Shown: positions 35,065-44,442, numbered from the stretch's first letter. The stretch: DNA of 64,000 bases from Flavobacteriales bacterium (GCA_021739695.1 JAIPBM010000019.1:23265-87264), one strand, 5' to 3'. Program-made: numbers and translations. The notes: generated by a model from the sequence alone, not told the origin.

Positions 35065-35952
35065 ATGGCCTTATTGGACGACATAAAATTCCAGTTCAGA
35101 ACGGGAAACATTCTCATGCAATTGATCTACATCAATGGCGGAGTTTTTCTTGGAATGATGGTACTACGACTCCTGTTTTATTTGACAGGAACAGTTAGTA
35201 CGTTCGATCAATTCGCTGCGCACCTCATATTGCCTTCATCGCTGGAATTATTACTCTATCGTCCATGGACGATTCTCACACACATGTTCATTCACGATGG
35301 TTTTCTACACATCCTCGTGAATATGATGTGGCTATATTTTGGAGGAACGATCTTTCTCAATTTCCTCGACAGTAAGAAATTGCTGAGTACTTATTTGCTT
35401 GGTGGATTTTCTGGTGCCATCTTTTTTGTGCTTGCCATGAACATCTTTCCGGTGTTCAACCAGCACGTTTCATTGTCATTTGCCGAAGGCGCATCGGCCG
35501 CTGTGCTGGCCGTGATGGTTGCTGCAGCCACAACTGTTCCCAACTACGTGGTGCATCTTGTATTGATTGGCCCTGTGAAATTGAAATACGTGGCACTTGT
35601 GTCTGTTGTTTTAGATGTTCTGCTTATTCCAAGTGGAAATGCTGGTGGCCATTTTGGGCATTTGGGCGGAGCACTTTTCGGATTCTTGTTTGCAACTCAA
35701 CTTAAACAAGGAAACAACTTGACCGTAGATTTCCTGAAGCCTTTATCATGGGGCAGAAATGGATTTCCAAAGGGTAACAAGAAGATAAAAGTGGTCCATA
35801 GCCGCGCTAAAACAGACCAAGAATACAATGCTGAAAAGGTCTCTAAACAAGAACAGATAGATGCAATTCTCGATAAAATAAAGCGTTCGGGTTACGATAG
35901 CCTTTCCAAAAAAGAGAAAGAGATTCTGTTTAAAGTCGGCAAAGAATTATGA
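35065..35952 (+). CDS. Rhomboid-family protein with altered GxSG motif
   Basis: A 295-residue rhomboid-like membrane protein. The family motif GxSG is here GASA (142-145), with Ser144 still present; His199 lies in HFGHLGG, and the HDGFLHILVNMMWL segment holds the usual His and Asn. After the membrane part comes a soluble C-terminal tail (about 225-295) rich in Lys, with EYNAEKVSKQEQIDAILDK and LSKKEKEILFKVG. It may be active with an altered oxyanion region or be a pseudoprotease. The end overlaps the next gene by 4 bp. Confidence 0.85.
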   Translation: MALLDDIKFQFRTGNILMQLIYINGGVFLGMMVLRLLFYLTGTVSTFDQFAAHLILPSSLELLLYRPWTILTHMFIHDGFLHILVNMMWLYFGGTIFLNFLDSKKLLSTYLLGGFSGAIFFVLAMNIFPVFNQHVSLSFAEGASAAVLAVMVAAATTVPNYVVHLVLIGPVKLKYVALVSVVLDVLLIPSGNAGGHFGHLGGALFGFLFATQLKQGNNLTVDFLKPLSWGRNGFPKGNKKIKVVHSRAKTDQEYNAEKVSKQEQIDAILDKIKRSGYDSLSKKEKEILFKVGKEL

Positions 35953-37055
35953 GCGAAGTAGGAATTAGAGTGCGTGGTTGGTTTGACCGCTTTGCGTTCG
36001 TTCTGAATATCATTCTGCTTATCGCCCTTTCGCTTTCGTATTTGGCTGGAATCGTCAGTCCTGAAAAATTTTGGCCTTTGGCCTTAGTTGGCATGTCCTA
36101 CCCTATTCTATTGGCTATTACCGTTGGCTTCATCATTTATTGGATACTGAAGCGTAGATGGTTCCTGTTCTTAAATATCGCGTTCCTCCTGATAAAATGG
36201 GATTACGTTCAAGCCACCATTCAATTCAATCCTCCGTCAAAAACTGAAACGGAAGAAGGTTTCAAAGTGATGAGCTTCAATGTTCGGTTGTTTGACCGAT
36301 TCAATTGGATCAAAGACACCGATACAGAACTATCAATTTATCGTTTTCTGTTCAGTCAACAGCCAGAAATCCTCTGCATTCAAGAATTCTTTCATAGTGA
36401 TAAACAACGGTTTCCAAGAATGGATACTCTGCTTAATATGGAGTCGGTCAAATACGTCCATTTTGAGAATCATCCGAATACGAAATGGAAGAGTTTTACT
36501 GGAATGGCCACTTTTAGCAAGTATCCTATAGTGAACAAAGGCGTGGTCTATTTTGACAAAACCCATAATAACATGGGGATTTTCACGGACGTGCTCATCG
36601 GAAGTGATACTACACGCATTTACAATATTCATTTGCAGAGCATTGGACTAAGTGATAAGGATTACGCCATTCTTAATCGAATAATGGAACAACAGGAGCT
36701 GGAGGACACAGACGGAGGAAAACAGGTGATTCGGCAAATGAGGGAAGGTTTCCAGAGACGCAGCTCGCAGGCAGAAAAGGTGGCTGCGCACATTCAATCG
36801 TGCCATTATCCAATCATCGTCTGTGGCGATTTCAATGAAGTGCCAACTTCTTATTCATACCAGACGATTCGTAAAGGCCTGACCGATAGTTTTTCCAAAT
36901 CTGGCCGTGGACTGGGAGCCACCTATGTTCGCATCCCCTTTTTTCGGATTGACAATATCCTATTCAGTTCAGAATTCGGTTCTTCAGAACATATTGTTCA
37001 TCACCAGATACTCTCAGATCATTTTGCTGTGAGCGCACAGCTCAAAATTGATTGA
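35949..37055 (+). CDS. Endonuclease/exonuclease/phosphatase family protein, membrane-anchored
   Basis: A 368-residue protein with two or three N-terminal membrane segments (residues 10-90) followed by an EEP domain: KVMSFNVRLFDRF, CIQEFF with the metal-binding Glu, GDFNEVP with catalytic Asp and Asn, and SDHFAV with the final Asp-His. It hydrolyses phosphodiester or phosphoester bonds, probably at the outer face of the inner membrane; substrate unknown. Third gene of the rhomboid operon. Confidence 0.85.
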   Translation: MSEVGIRVRGWFDRFAFVLNIILLIALSLSYLAGIVSPEKFWPLALVGMSYPILLAITVGFIIYWILKRRWFLFLNIAFLLIKWDYVQATIQFNPPSKTETEEGFKVMSFNVRLFDRFNWIKDTDTELSIYRFLFSQQPEILCIQEFFHSDKQRFPRMDTLLNMESVKYVHFENHPNTKWKSFTGMATFSKYPIVNKGVVYFDKTHNNMGIFTDVLIGSDTTRIYNIHLQSIGLSDKDYAILNRIMEQQELEDTDGGKQVIRQMREGFQRRSSQAEKVAAHIQSCHYPIIVCGDFNEVPTSYSYQTIRKGLTDSFSKSGRGLGATYVRIPFFRIDNILFSSEFGSSEHIVHHQILSDHFAVSAQLKID

Positions 37056-37130
37056 TAAAGTGATTCTACTTCCACTACTTGCAAACTCTCTTCTGAAACA
37101 TCAGTTTAGCATCAAAAAATTTAGAATATA

Positions 37131-38360
37131 TTGAAACGAACGCATTTAGTCCTACTCATATCCATCATCCTTTCACAACCTGCTTGGGCTCAAAAAGGAA
37201 CCAAAAAGATTAAGTCTTACGACAAGTATTCCGGCATACGCGAAGTGTACAGGGTAATTAAATCTGATATGACCACCAAATTTGGCGAGTATACATACAG
37301 TTTTGATAGCCATATTCAGATTAGAGGCACATACATAAACAACTTAAAGCAAGGTGAATGGATTATGACGCCTAACTCAAAATTTAAGATTGTTGGGAAT
37401 TATAAAGACAATCTCAAGAATGGTTCATGGAAGTATTATGATGGTGATGTTGTAGTCGCAGAATGTCAATATCTGGATGGTAAACGAAGCGGCAAACAAG
37501 TCAGTTACTTCCCTGATGGAAAAATTGCTGGGGAATACAATGCGGTGGATGGGATAAAACAAGGCGATGAAAAAATCTATCACTCCAATGGCCAACTCAA
37601 AGAAAAAGTGACCTATTTGAATGGAAAAGAAAATGGTGAATGGCAATCGTACTCAACTGATGGTGAGCTGATTTGGTCGATTGAGTACTTCGAAGGGCAG
37701 CCTATTACGCTGATTTCGAATAAAACAGGCGATTTCCCATTGTATTACGAAGGAGACTTGAAAAATGGAACAGGATCACTTATTCTGTATTCTAATGATA
37801 ATGATAATGGAACAAAAATGATTGTGCGCAATTTCAGAGATAGCCTGCTACACGGAGTAGTTGAGTATAATCCTGAGATTGACGGGGCAATTTCATACAA
37901 CGGAAAGTTTGAGAATGGTTTTATGGTTGGTGATTGGACTTTTTGGAACAAAACCAAAGATTACAACAAACAAAAGAGCTATTCCATCAATGACAGCCTA
38001 ACATACGACTCTGAAATAGGGTACGTCAAACAACTTGACCGCAGCTTTTATTTAGTCGAATCCATGCCTCAATTTGGTCCGAGAAGGAGTGATAGTGATT
38101 TGCTTCGGTTTGTAGGAAGATCTGTCAATTATCCAGCCGAATGTAAAACGAATGGCATAACGGGGGTTTCTTACGTAAGCTACATTGTTGGCGTTGATGG
38201 GGGCATTTATGATGTGGAAATACGTAAAGGTTCGGACCCACAACTTGACGCAGAATCGGTAAGAGTGATCAGAAACTTGCCTTATTATCAACCTGGGTTA
38301 CAAAGTTTCATGCCAGTTCCCGTTCAATTCACAATTCCCATCCGTTACCAGCTTAACTGA
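37131..38360 (+). CDS. Secreted MORN-repeat protein with TonB C-terminal domain
   Basis: A 409-residue protein that starts with a TTG at 37131 and a signal MKRTHLVLLISIILSQPAWAQ. The middle (about 50-190) holds MORN/YwqK-like repeats of the form NGxWxxYxxDGxx (LKNGSWKYYDGD, ENGEWQSYSTDGEL). The last 85 residues are a TonB C-terminal-like domain (YPAECKTNGITG, VSYIVGVDGGIYDVEI, then PVQFTIPI). The pairing is common in Bacteroidota surface proteins; a partner is not known. Confidence 0.8.
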   Translation: MKRTHLVLLISIILSQPAWAQKGTKKIKSYDKYSGIREVYRVIKSDMTTKFGEYTYSFDSHIQIRGTYINNLKQGEWIMTPNSKFKIVGNYKDNLKNGSWKYYDGDVVVAECQYLDGKRSGKQVSYFPDGKIAGEYNAVDGIKQGDEKIYHSNGQLKEKVTYLNGKENGEWQSYSTDGELIWSIEYFEGQPITLISNKTGDFPLYYEGDLKNGTGSLILYSNDNDNGTKMIVRNFRDSLLHGVVEYNPEIDGAISYNGKFENGFMVGDWTFWNKTKDYNKQKSYSINDSLTYDSEIGYVKQLDRSFYLVESMPQFGPRRSDSDLLRFVGRSVNYPAECKTNGITGVSYVSYIVGVDGGIYDVEIRKGSDPQLDAESVRVIRNLPYYQPGLQSFMPVPVQFTIPIRYQLN

Positions 38361-38363
38361 AGA

Positions 38364-39980
38364 TCAAGGAATTTTCATGACCGTTTTCAGGCTCAATCCG
38401 TTCATTGAATTTGAACTGAGCCCCGAAATATTCGTGTGTACGAACCGCAGAACCTGGTCGTAATACAACACCACAACAGGCGCTTCTTCTACAATAATGC
38501 TGTCCATTTGGGCATAGTAGCGGTAGCGCAGCGAATCGTTAGTGGTTGAAAGAGAAGCTTCATACAAAGAATCATAAGCTTCTTTGGAGAAAAGCGTATA
38601 ATTCGGTCCATTTGGAGTGAGGTTTTTGGAATAGAACAGCGAGAGGTAATTCTCTGCATCGGCATAATCTGCAATCCAAGATTTACGGAAGAATGGAACT
38701 TGTGAATTGGCCACCAAAGCACCATGTGTGGCTCCGGGATTGACTTCAATGCTGAGTTTTATTCCTACTTCCTGAAGCTGATGTTGCATGTATTCGCACA
38801 GATCCAAATACTGTGATGTGGTGTACAAGGGAATTTCGGGCAAACCCTCTCCGTTAGGAAAACCAGCTTCCGCCAACAATTCCTTGGCTTTTTTCGGGTT
38901 GTAGTGATAGCCATCAACCCTGAATTCTTCTCCCGGAAGTCCAGTTGGAAGAAAGCCGTGAATGCCGGGTGAACCGATGTTATTCCGGATGTAGCGCATC
39001 ATCTTCTCGCGGTCGAAACCGTAATTGATGGCCTGCCGAACTCGTTTATCGTTGAGTACGTTGATCTTACCATTCACAGAATCCTTCAGTAAGAATCCCA
39101 GGTATTCTGTATTCAAAAACGGTTCAGATAGCATAACGAGTTTCTCCTTCATTTCGGGTTGAAGATTCCCGTTGGGAGTAATCAGCGCATCCTTGTAGCT
39201 GCCATCTTCCAAACCTGAAAGCATATCCAAGTTTCCTTTCATGAATTCGAGAAAAATAGACTGCGGATCGGGAATGAACGTAATGCCCACAGCATCAAGA
39301 TACGGCAGTCGATTTCCTTCCGCATCAAGCTCAAAATAAGCCTCACTCCGATGAAGCACCAACTTATTTCCCTCGTACCATTCCTTAAATTTAAAAGGAC
39401 CAGTTCCCACAGGTTGGCGCCCGAAATCCTTGCCAAGCTTTTCGGTCACTTCTTCGGGCACCACCGAACAATACTGCATGGAAAGGATTCCAAGAAACGG
39501 AGGAAAGCTGTGGTTCAGTTGAATTTCCAAAACGCTATCGTTCAACGCCTTGAAACCGTTTTCTTTCACTGCGTTGAATATCCAACGACCAGGAGAAAGT
39601 GTTCTATCATCCAAAATCCGATTGAAACTATACTCAAAATCGGAAGCCACCACACTCCTACCCGTTCCGTTGGCGAACAGTTCGTGGTCGTGGAATTTCA
39701 CATCATTCCTCAAGATGAAACGGTAAGTCAATCCATCTTCGCTGATTTCCCACCGTTTGGCAATACTTGGCTCCACTTCCATCCTATCATTTAGCTGCAC
39801 CAAGCCGTTGTATAGCTGCGTAGTGGCCCAAATGTTTCCCATGGTGCGCGCCTGTGCCGGATCAAGCGAAGTGATGCCTTTGCTCTCGTTGTAACGGAAA
39901 ACAGTCTTGTTTGAATTCGATTCTGGTCCAGCGCACGAAGCAAGGAACATAATGACAAACAGGAACAGACTAGGGCGCAT
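38364..39980 (-). CDS. ABC transporter substrate-binding lipoprotein (family 5, peptide type)
   Basis: A 538-residue solute-binding protein. The signal ends in MFLASCAGPE, so it is a lipoprotein. It has the family-5 opening with ITSLDPAQARTMGNIWATTQLYNGL, the YRFILRNDVKFHD segment, and VRQAINYGFDREKM. Length fits oligopeptide or dipeptide binders. No permease or ATPase genes for it are nearby. A TATATTTG -7 box lies 5 nt before the ATG. Confidence 0.9.
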   Translation of the reverse strand: MRPSLFLFVIMFLASCAGPESNSNKTVFRYNESKGITSLDPAQARTMGNIWATTQLYNGLVQLNDRMEVEPSIAKRWEISEDGLTYRFILRNDVKFHDHELFANGTGRSVVASDFEYSFNRILDDRTLSPGRWIFNAVKENGFKALNDSVLEIQLNHSFPPFLGILSMQYCSVVPEEVTEKLGKDFGRQPVGTGPFKFKEWYEGNKLVLHRSEAYFELDAEGNRLPYLDAVGITFIPDPQSIFLEFMKGNLDMLSGLEDGSYKDALITPNGNLQPEMKEKLVMLSEPFLNTEYLGFLLKDSVNGKINVLNDKRVRQAINYGFDREKMMRYIRNNIGSPGIHGFLPTGLPGEEFRVDGYHYNPKKAKELLAEAGFPNGEGLPEIPLYTTSQYLDLCEYMQHQLQEVGIKLSIEVNPGATHGALVANSQVPFFRKSWIADYADAENYLSLFYSKNLTPNGPNYTLFSKEAYDSLYEASLSTTNDSLRYRYYAQMDSIIVEEAPVVVLYYDQVLRFVHTNISGLSSNSMNGLSLKTVMKIP

Positions 39981-39985
39981 GAGCG

Positions 39986-39993
39986 CAAATATA
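39986..39993 (-). promoter_or_regulatory. -7 box (TATATTTG) of the peptide-binding gene
   Basis: Exact TAnnTTTG match on the minus strand, 5 nt before the ATG at 39980; suggests a leaderless mRNA. Confidence 0.5.
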
Positions 39994-40056
39994 GCCAGAG
40001 CAGATTCTAAGTTCAGATTCTAATTTCTACTAGAAAAAGCAATAGTTTACTTCTTC

Positions 40057-40210
40057 GATTGACGAAAAACGATTAACGAACAGCGATTAACGATTTCTCC
40101 ACGTAGCAACTTCCAGATGATTGATTGTATTTACAGGCTCCACGTATCACCCAAAAGATGATAACCGTTGACCACAACAATCGTAATTCGTTAATCGATA
40201 TTCGCGAATA
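40057..40210. repeat. ATTAACGA direct and inverted repeats
   Basis: CGATTAACGAA (40070-40080), CGATTAACGA (40084-40093) and the inverted TTCGTTAATCG (40187-40197) lie in the 310-bp gap between the peptide-binding gene and the TIGR02757 gene. The outer two can pair over about 128 bp. The rest of the gap holds two -7 boxes and nothing else recognised. Confidence 0.5.
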
Positions 40211-40276
40211 ACTGAACGCAAAAAAGTTCATCATCTCAATACAAGACCACCTCTGTTCAGCTTGCCTGATCCTATC

Positions 40277-40284
40277 TATTTTTG
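40277..40284 (+). promoter_or_regulatory. -7 box (TATTTTTG) of the TIGR02757 gene
   Basis: Exact TAnnTTTG box 6 nt before the ATG at 40291. It overlaps an alternative TTG start at 40282, which it argues against. Confidence 0.5.
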
Positions 40285-40290
40285 AGGTCG

Positions 40291-41055
40291 ATGACGACTG
40301 AAGAGATCAAGCAATTGTTGGATGACAAGTATGAGCAATACTGCCATTCTGATTTTATTGAAACTGACCCCATTTCCATTCCGCATCTTTTCGAAGAAAA
40401 ACAGGACATTGAAATAAGCGGTCTCATTGCGGCCACCATCGCTTGGGGACAACGGCCAACCATCATCAAAAATGCCCATAGCGCTATGAAACGGATGGGA
40501 AACGAGCCGTATCGGTTTGTAATGGAACATTCAGAAAAGGATCTGAATGGATTTAACGGATTCGTCCATCGTACATTCAATGCAAATGACCTGAAGCATT
40601 TTGTGCGTTCGCTCAAAAACGTGTATTCCAAACATGATTCGTTGGAAGAAATTTTTCTCACAGGAATCGCAAAGAATGATAGAAACATGAAGAACGCGAT
40701 TCATCATTTCAAGAACGAATTCTTCTCCATTCCTCACGAAAAACGAACGCAGAAACATGTTGCCGACCCAATGAAAGGTTCATCGGCCAAACGCATTAAC
40801 ATGTATTTGCGATGGATGGTCCGTTCGGCAGACAAAGGCGTTGATTTCGGCATCTGGAATCAAATCCCAACTTCCATCCTTTCGTGCCCACTGGATGTGC
40901 ATTCGGGTAGAAACGCCAGGCAATTAGGCTTACTATCGCGAACGCAAGATGATTGGAAAGCCGTTGAGGAACTGGATCTTTCGCTACGTTCCTTAGACCC
41001 GATAGATCCAGTCAAATACGATTATGCGCTTTTCGGATTGGGTGTTTTTGAGTGA
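40291..41055 (+). CDS. TIGR02757 family protein
   Basis: About 254 residues from the ATG at 40291. It matches the TIGR02757 (DUF2400) family: ISGLIAATIAWGQRPTIIKNA near the N-terminus, HFVRSLKNVY, the KGSSAKRINMYLRWMVR centre, and PLDVHSGRNARQLGLLSR with PVKYDYALFGLGV at the end. The family is conserved in Bacteroidota and Spirochaetes and has no assigned activity. Confidence 0.9.
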   Translation: MTTEEIKQLLDDKYEQYCHSDFIETDPISIPHLFEEKQDIEISGLIAATIAWGQRPTIIKNAHSAMKRMGNEPYRFVMEHSEKDLNGFNGFVHRTFNANDLKHFVRSLKNVYSKHDSLEEIFLTGIAKNDRNMKNAIHHFKNEFFSIPHEKRTQKHVADPMKGSSAKRINMYLRWMVRSADKGVDFGIWNQIPTSILSCPLDVHSGRNARQLGLLSRTQDDWKAVEELDLSLRSLDPIDPVKYDYALFGLGVFE

Positions 41056-41093
41056 AAAACACTTGCAAGTTGAATAGACTGACAGTTTCTTCT

Positions 41094-41999
41094 TTAATCG
41101 TTCAGCACTAGTTTGTAGCCGATACCACGGATATTGACAATCTTGATATTGGGGTCGGATTCTAGCTTCTTCCTCAATTTTGAGATAAAAACATCTAAGG
41201 TTCTACCCACGTAATCACCTTCATCTCCCCAAACATTCTTGAGAATAAGCTCGCGCTCAACGGTTTCATTTACGGATGAAAGCAAAAGCAAAAGCAAATC
41301 TGATTCCTTACTTGTAAGTTCCGTCCGTTCGTCTCCTAGCCAAAGTTCGGCATTCAATTGGTCAAATTGGTAATTGCCAATGCTCACCATATTGAGGTTG
41401 GCAACCGCAGATTTTCGGTTTACCATAAATGAAACAACACCGATCAAAACGAACAGAATTGAAAGCAGGATGGCAAGCAAGCGATATACTTCTCCGTATT
41501 CTCCTGAAAAAATGTTGAGAGAAGCGCTCGAAGTGGTTTCCGCATCAATTACAACAGGCGCAGCTTCCATAATTGTCACCAATAAACTGTAGCACCCAAC
41601 GGGCTGTAATCTTTGTCCGCAAGGAAGCATGCTTGTATTGGGCAACGGAGCAACCAAATAGCTATAAACCAACTCGTGAGAATCGCATTGATGCACCTCG
41701 ACCAGATAACGTTCTGCCATTTTTGTTTCTGTGACCACTCGTTCAATGGTGGCTACCAACGAATCAGGATGAAAGCCAAATTCCTTGTCGAATCGAATCC
41801 GATAACCAGCCTCTTCCTTTTCTATCGGCAGCACGCGTGATGTGCTATCACCGAGACTGAGCAATACTTGGTGACCAATCATACGCATCGCCACTTTCGT
41901 TTGGCCATCCTGTGCCTCGTTTTGAGCCTTTCCTGTTGCTGTGAACAACAGCAAGCTGACGAAGGCGAAACCAAGAATTCTAAAAACGTGATCAGTCAT
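41094..41999 (-). CDS. Membrane-anchored winged-helix regulator with periplasmic domain
   Basis: A 301-residue one-component regulator. An N-terminal signal (1-25) is followed by a periplasmic domain (about 26-170) with Cys105, Cys127 and Cys136, one membrane helix (172-193), and an OmpR/PhoB-type winged helix (205-300) with LTSKESDLLLLLL, VWGDEGDYVGRTLDVFISKL, RKKLESDP and IRGIGYKL. No receiver domain is present. The topology is the reverse of ToxR/CadC, which have the DNA-binding domain at the N-terminus. It could sense a periplasmic state, perhaps thiol redox, and act on the divergent gene at 42142. Confidence 0.8.
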   Translation of the reverse strand: MTDHVFRILGFAFVSLLLFTATGKAQNEAQDGQTKVAMRMIGHQVLLSLGDSTSRVLPIEKEEAGYRIRFDKEFGFHPDSLVATIERVVTETKMAERYLVEVHQCDSHELVYSYLVAPLPNTSMLPCGQRLQPVGCYSLLVTIMEAAPVVIDAETTSSASLNIFSGEYGEVYRLLAILLSILFVLIGVVSFMVNRKSAVANLNMVSIGNYQFDQLNAELWLGDERTELTSKESDLLLLLLSSVNETVERELILKNVWGDEGDYVGRTLDVFISKLRKKLESDPNIKIVNIRGIGYKLVLND

Positions 42000-42003
42000 G
42001 CCA

Positions 42004-42011
42004 CAAAGCTA
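42004..42011 (-). promoter_or_regulatory. -7 box (TAGCTTTG) of the winged-helix regulator
   Basis: Exact TAnnTTTG match on the minus strand, 4 nt before the ATG at 41999. Confidence 0.5.
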
Positions 42012-42095
42012 TTGGCTTAATGCTGTCTTCGATATGTTTTACATTCATTTACAATGATTTACACACGATTTACGATGAATGGGAATGATCTAACC

Positions 42096-42103
42096 TAGCT
42101 TCG
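42096..42103 (+). promoter_or_regulatory. -7 box (TAGCTTCG) upstream of the lipoprotein gene at 42142
   Basis: TAnnTTCG box 38 nt upstream of the ATG. Between it and the divergent -7 box lies a run of ATTTAC/ACGATTTAC sequence that might hold a regulator site. Confidence 0.35.
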
Positions 42104-42141
42104 TCTCAGCAATTATTGATAACCCGTAACTAGAATACGTC

Positions 42142-42699
42142 ATGAACAGAACATTGGCCATCATCATCCTTCTTATTGGCGCAGGCTGTGCTGCCGACAG
42201 CCAAGAAATCAAACATCACCACACCAATACTGCTCAGGATTCCGTGGCGTACGCCATGAATCCGTATCGGTTATCGCTCGAACTTGAGGCTTTGGAAAAC
42301 AATCAATATGCTTTGACTGCTGCGATGGAAATAGATAGCGGTTGTTGGTTCGCTTCACCGCACTCAGCCGCTCACTACAAGGGATATTTTAGCATGAAGC
42401 TGCATGAAAATAATTTCCTGCTATTGGATAGTTCTTTCCTCGAAGTGCCTCCTTCTGCTTTGCAAAAGGACAAGTGGATGAATGAAATGACCCATGTTGT
42501 AGTTGAAAACACGACTTACACTCAAACGCTCAAGGTCAATTCTACCGAAGATTTCAAGGTGCTAGGAATGATCCAATTTGTGATTGAACCGAAATGCACG
42601 CTTGAACAAATTCCATTTTCCATTTCGAACGTGGAAGGAAAATTAAGCGTTCAGAAATATCCTAAAATCGATAGGACTACGTGCGACAAGGTCAATTGA
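42142..42699 (+). CDS. Hypothetical lipoprotein
   Basis: A 185-residue protein with a lipoprotein signal ending in LLIGAGCAAD. The mature part has a beta-rich pattern with SGCWFASPHS and VIEPKCTLEQIPF. A weak likeness to DsbD N-terminal-type immunoglobulin folds can be argued but is not firm. It is divergent from the membrane-anchored winged-helix regulator, so it may be its target. Family not recognised. Confidence 0.55.
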   Translation: MNRTLAIIILLIGAGCAADSQEIKHHHTNTAQDSVAYAMNPYRLSLELEALENNQYALTAAMEIDSGCWFASPHSAAHYKGYFSMKLHENNFLLLDSSFLEVPPSALQKDKWMNEMTHVVVENTTYTQTLKVNSTEDFKVLGMIQFVIEPKCTLEQIPFSISNVEGKLSVQKYPKIDRTTCDKVN

Positions 42700-42848
42700 A
42701 TTTATAAAGACGTGCTGGTAATCAATCGCCTGACTGTTATGTAGCATGGCTTTGTTCTTCTCAATTGAAGAAGTCATGCGATTAAAATTAATTCGGAATG
42801 CGAAATTTACACTCCTCTAACTCAATCTACAACCATCAACATTTGGCA

Positions 42849-43736
42849 ATGCGATTTCTTATTCTTCTCTTGACGACATCTTTAAGCTTAAGTGCCGTAG
42901 CGCAGCAAGTTTCGCATGCCACGTTTTACAGCAAAGAAGGTTACCTGTTCACCATCTTCCTAAACGGACAAAAGATGAACGATACGCCTCAGACCGAGGT
43001 TCGACTCATCAACCTTACTCAGCCATATTATTCGTGCGAAGCAGTATTTGAAGATCCTTCGTTAGAGCCAGCAGTGCGCAAGCTGCTGCAACTTACCGAT
43101 TCGCACGGTAGCCGTGTGGATGCCACCTTTGTTGTGGAACATAGTAAGAAAGGTCCAATGAAGATCGGCTGGAAATCGCATAGTCTTTATCCACGATACA
43201 TTGAAGAAGACAATACTCCAACGGTTGTTGTAGTTGGCGGAGGCGCTCCTGGAACCATGCAGCAAACCACTACTACCCGTACGGTTGGGACCACTGTGCA
43301 AGATGGTGTTAGCATGAGCTTTGGTGGACTTGGTGGTAGTGTAAATATCAACACGGGAACCAGTCAACCTATTGTCGAAGAAACCACTACCGTTACTACG
43401 ATGCAAGGAACTGGAACAGCTAGCGGTGGCGACCTTCCTTGTGGCGGCACAATCCTAGGTAATCAAGATTTTGAAATGGCGCTTAAGAGCATTACAGTTA
43501 GAAGTAGCGAAGAAGGCCGATTGCTTTCCGGAAAACAGATCGTAAGCACCAATTGCCTTACAACAGATCAGATCAAGCGCATTGCCTCGCTTTATCAAAC
43601 CGAAGAGTCTCGTTTGGATTTAGCCATCTATGCTTACCCATACATACTCGACAAAGGCAGCTACTTTAAAATGAACAGTTTATTTGAAAAAGAAGCCAGT
43701 ATTGACGCGCTGAACAAGGCAATTTTAGGTGAATGA
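42849..43736 (+). CDS. DUF4476 secreted protein
   Basis: About 295 residues from the ATG at 42849, which begins the signal MRFLILLLTTSLSLSAVAQQ; the longer frame from 42798 would hide it. The N-terminal domain (to about residue 120) is beta-rich, a Thr/Gly-rich low-complexity linker follows (TTTTRTVGTTVQDG), and the last 90 residues form a DUF4476 domain (FEMALKSITVRSSEEGRL, LTTDQIKRIASLY, LDLAIYAYPYI). Function unknown. Confidence 0.75.
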   Translation: MRFLILLLTTSLSLSAVAQQVSHATFYSKEGYLFTIFLNGQKMNDTPQTEVRLINLTQPYYSCEAVFEDPSLEPAVRKLLQLTDSHGSRVDATFVVEHSKKGPMKIGWKSHSLYPRYIEEDNTPTVVVVGGGAPGTMQQTTTTRTVGTTVQDGVSMSFGGLGGSVNINTGTSQPIVEETTTVTTMQGTGTASGGDLPCGGTILGNQDFEMALKSITVRSSEEGRLLSGKQIVSTNCLTTDQIKRIASLYQTEESRLDLAIYAYPYILDKGSYFKMNSLFEKEASIDALNKAILGE

Positions 43737-43824
43737 TTTTTCAGAAACTCAGATTTGTTCAATCAGAACGCTTTGTCTTTCTAAGAATGTGCGCAGAGAT
43801 TCAATGATTAACAGCTTGTTGATT

Positions 43825-44430
43825 TCACCCCAAAGCAAACCACAAAAAGCGGAAACCAAAGCCAAGCATCACCACACCAATTACCTGATAGGCACGAACG
43901 AGGAAATTGGGTTGCACGAACTTTTTGATGCGGTGAGCAAATATCACCTTGCCGCTATCAGTTAAGAGAATTCCGAGCAATGCTGCCCCAAGAAACAGCC
44001 ACAGCTCCTGCCCTGCTCCATATTTCCCCTGCGCTAGGCCAATAACCCCAATCCAGACCAAAAACACAAAGGGATTGACGAAGTTGACCAAGAACCCTTT
44101 GGCAAAATAAGCAGTGTAATGCCCTGCTTTCAGCTTCAGATCAGCATCTGCATTGATGTTGGGTTTGAGTATGTATTTGAGTCCGAGCATGAATAGAATT
44201 AGGCTACCGCCCAAAGCCAACCAAAATTGATTTTCTGGATTTTGGAAGAATGGAATGGCACCAAATGAGCACAGAATTACGCAGACCACATCACTGATGA
44301 AAATGCCAAGTGCCACCATCATTCCAGCCCAAAAGCCATAGTTGAGGGCACTTTTAAGTAAGGTGAAAAAAACAGGGCCAATGAAGATGATCATGCCCAA
44401 TCCGAGAAGAAAACCCTCCACAAATGCCAT
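43825..44430 (-). CDS. LysE-family transporter
   Basis: A 201-residue membrane protein with six hydrophobic segments and the LysE/RhtB opening FLLGLGMIIFIGPVFFTLLK, then GFWAGMMVALGIFISDVVCV and GFLVNFVNPFVFLVW. Such proteins export amino acids. The gene lies 12 nt after the GNAT-like gene on the same strand. Confidence 0.85.
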   Translation of the reverse strand: MAFVEGFLLGLGMIIFIGPVFFTLLKSALNYGFWAGMMVALGIFISDVVCVILCSFGAIPFFQNPENQFWLALGGSLILFMLGLKYILKPNINADADLKLKAGHYTAYFAKGFLVNFVNPFVFLVWIGVIGLAQGKYGAGQELWLFLGAALLGILLTDSGKVIFAHRIKKFVQPNFLVRAYQVIGVVMLGFGFRFLWFALG

Positions 44431-44442
44431 GGAGCTAATTTA

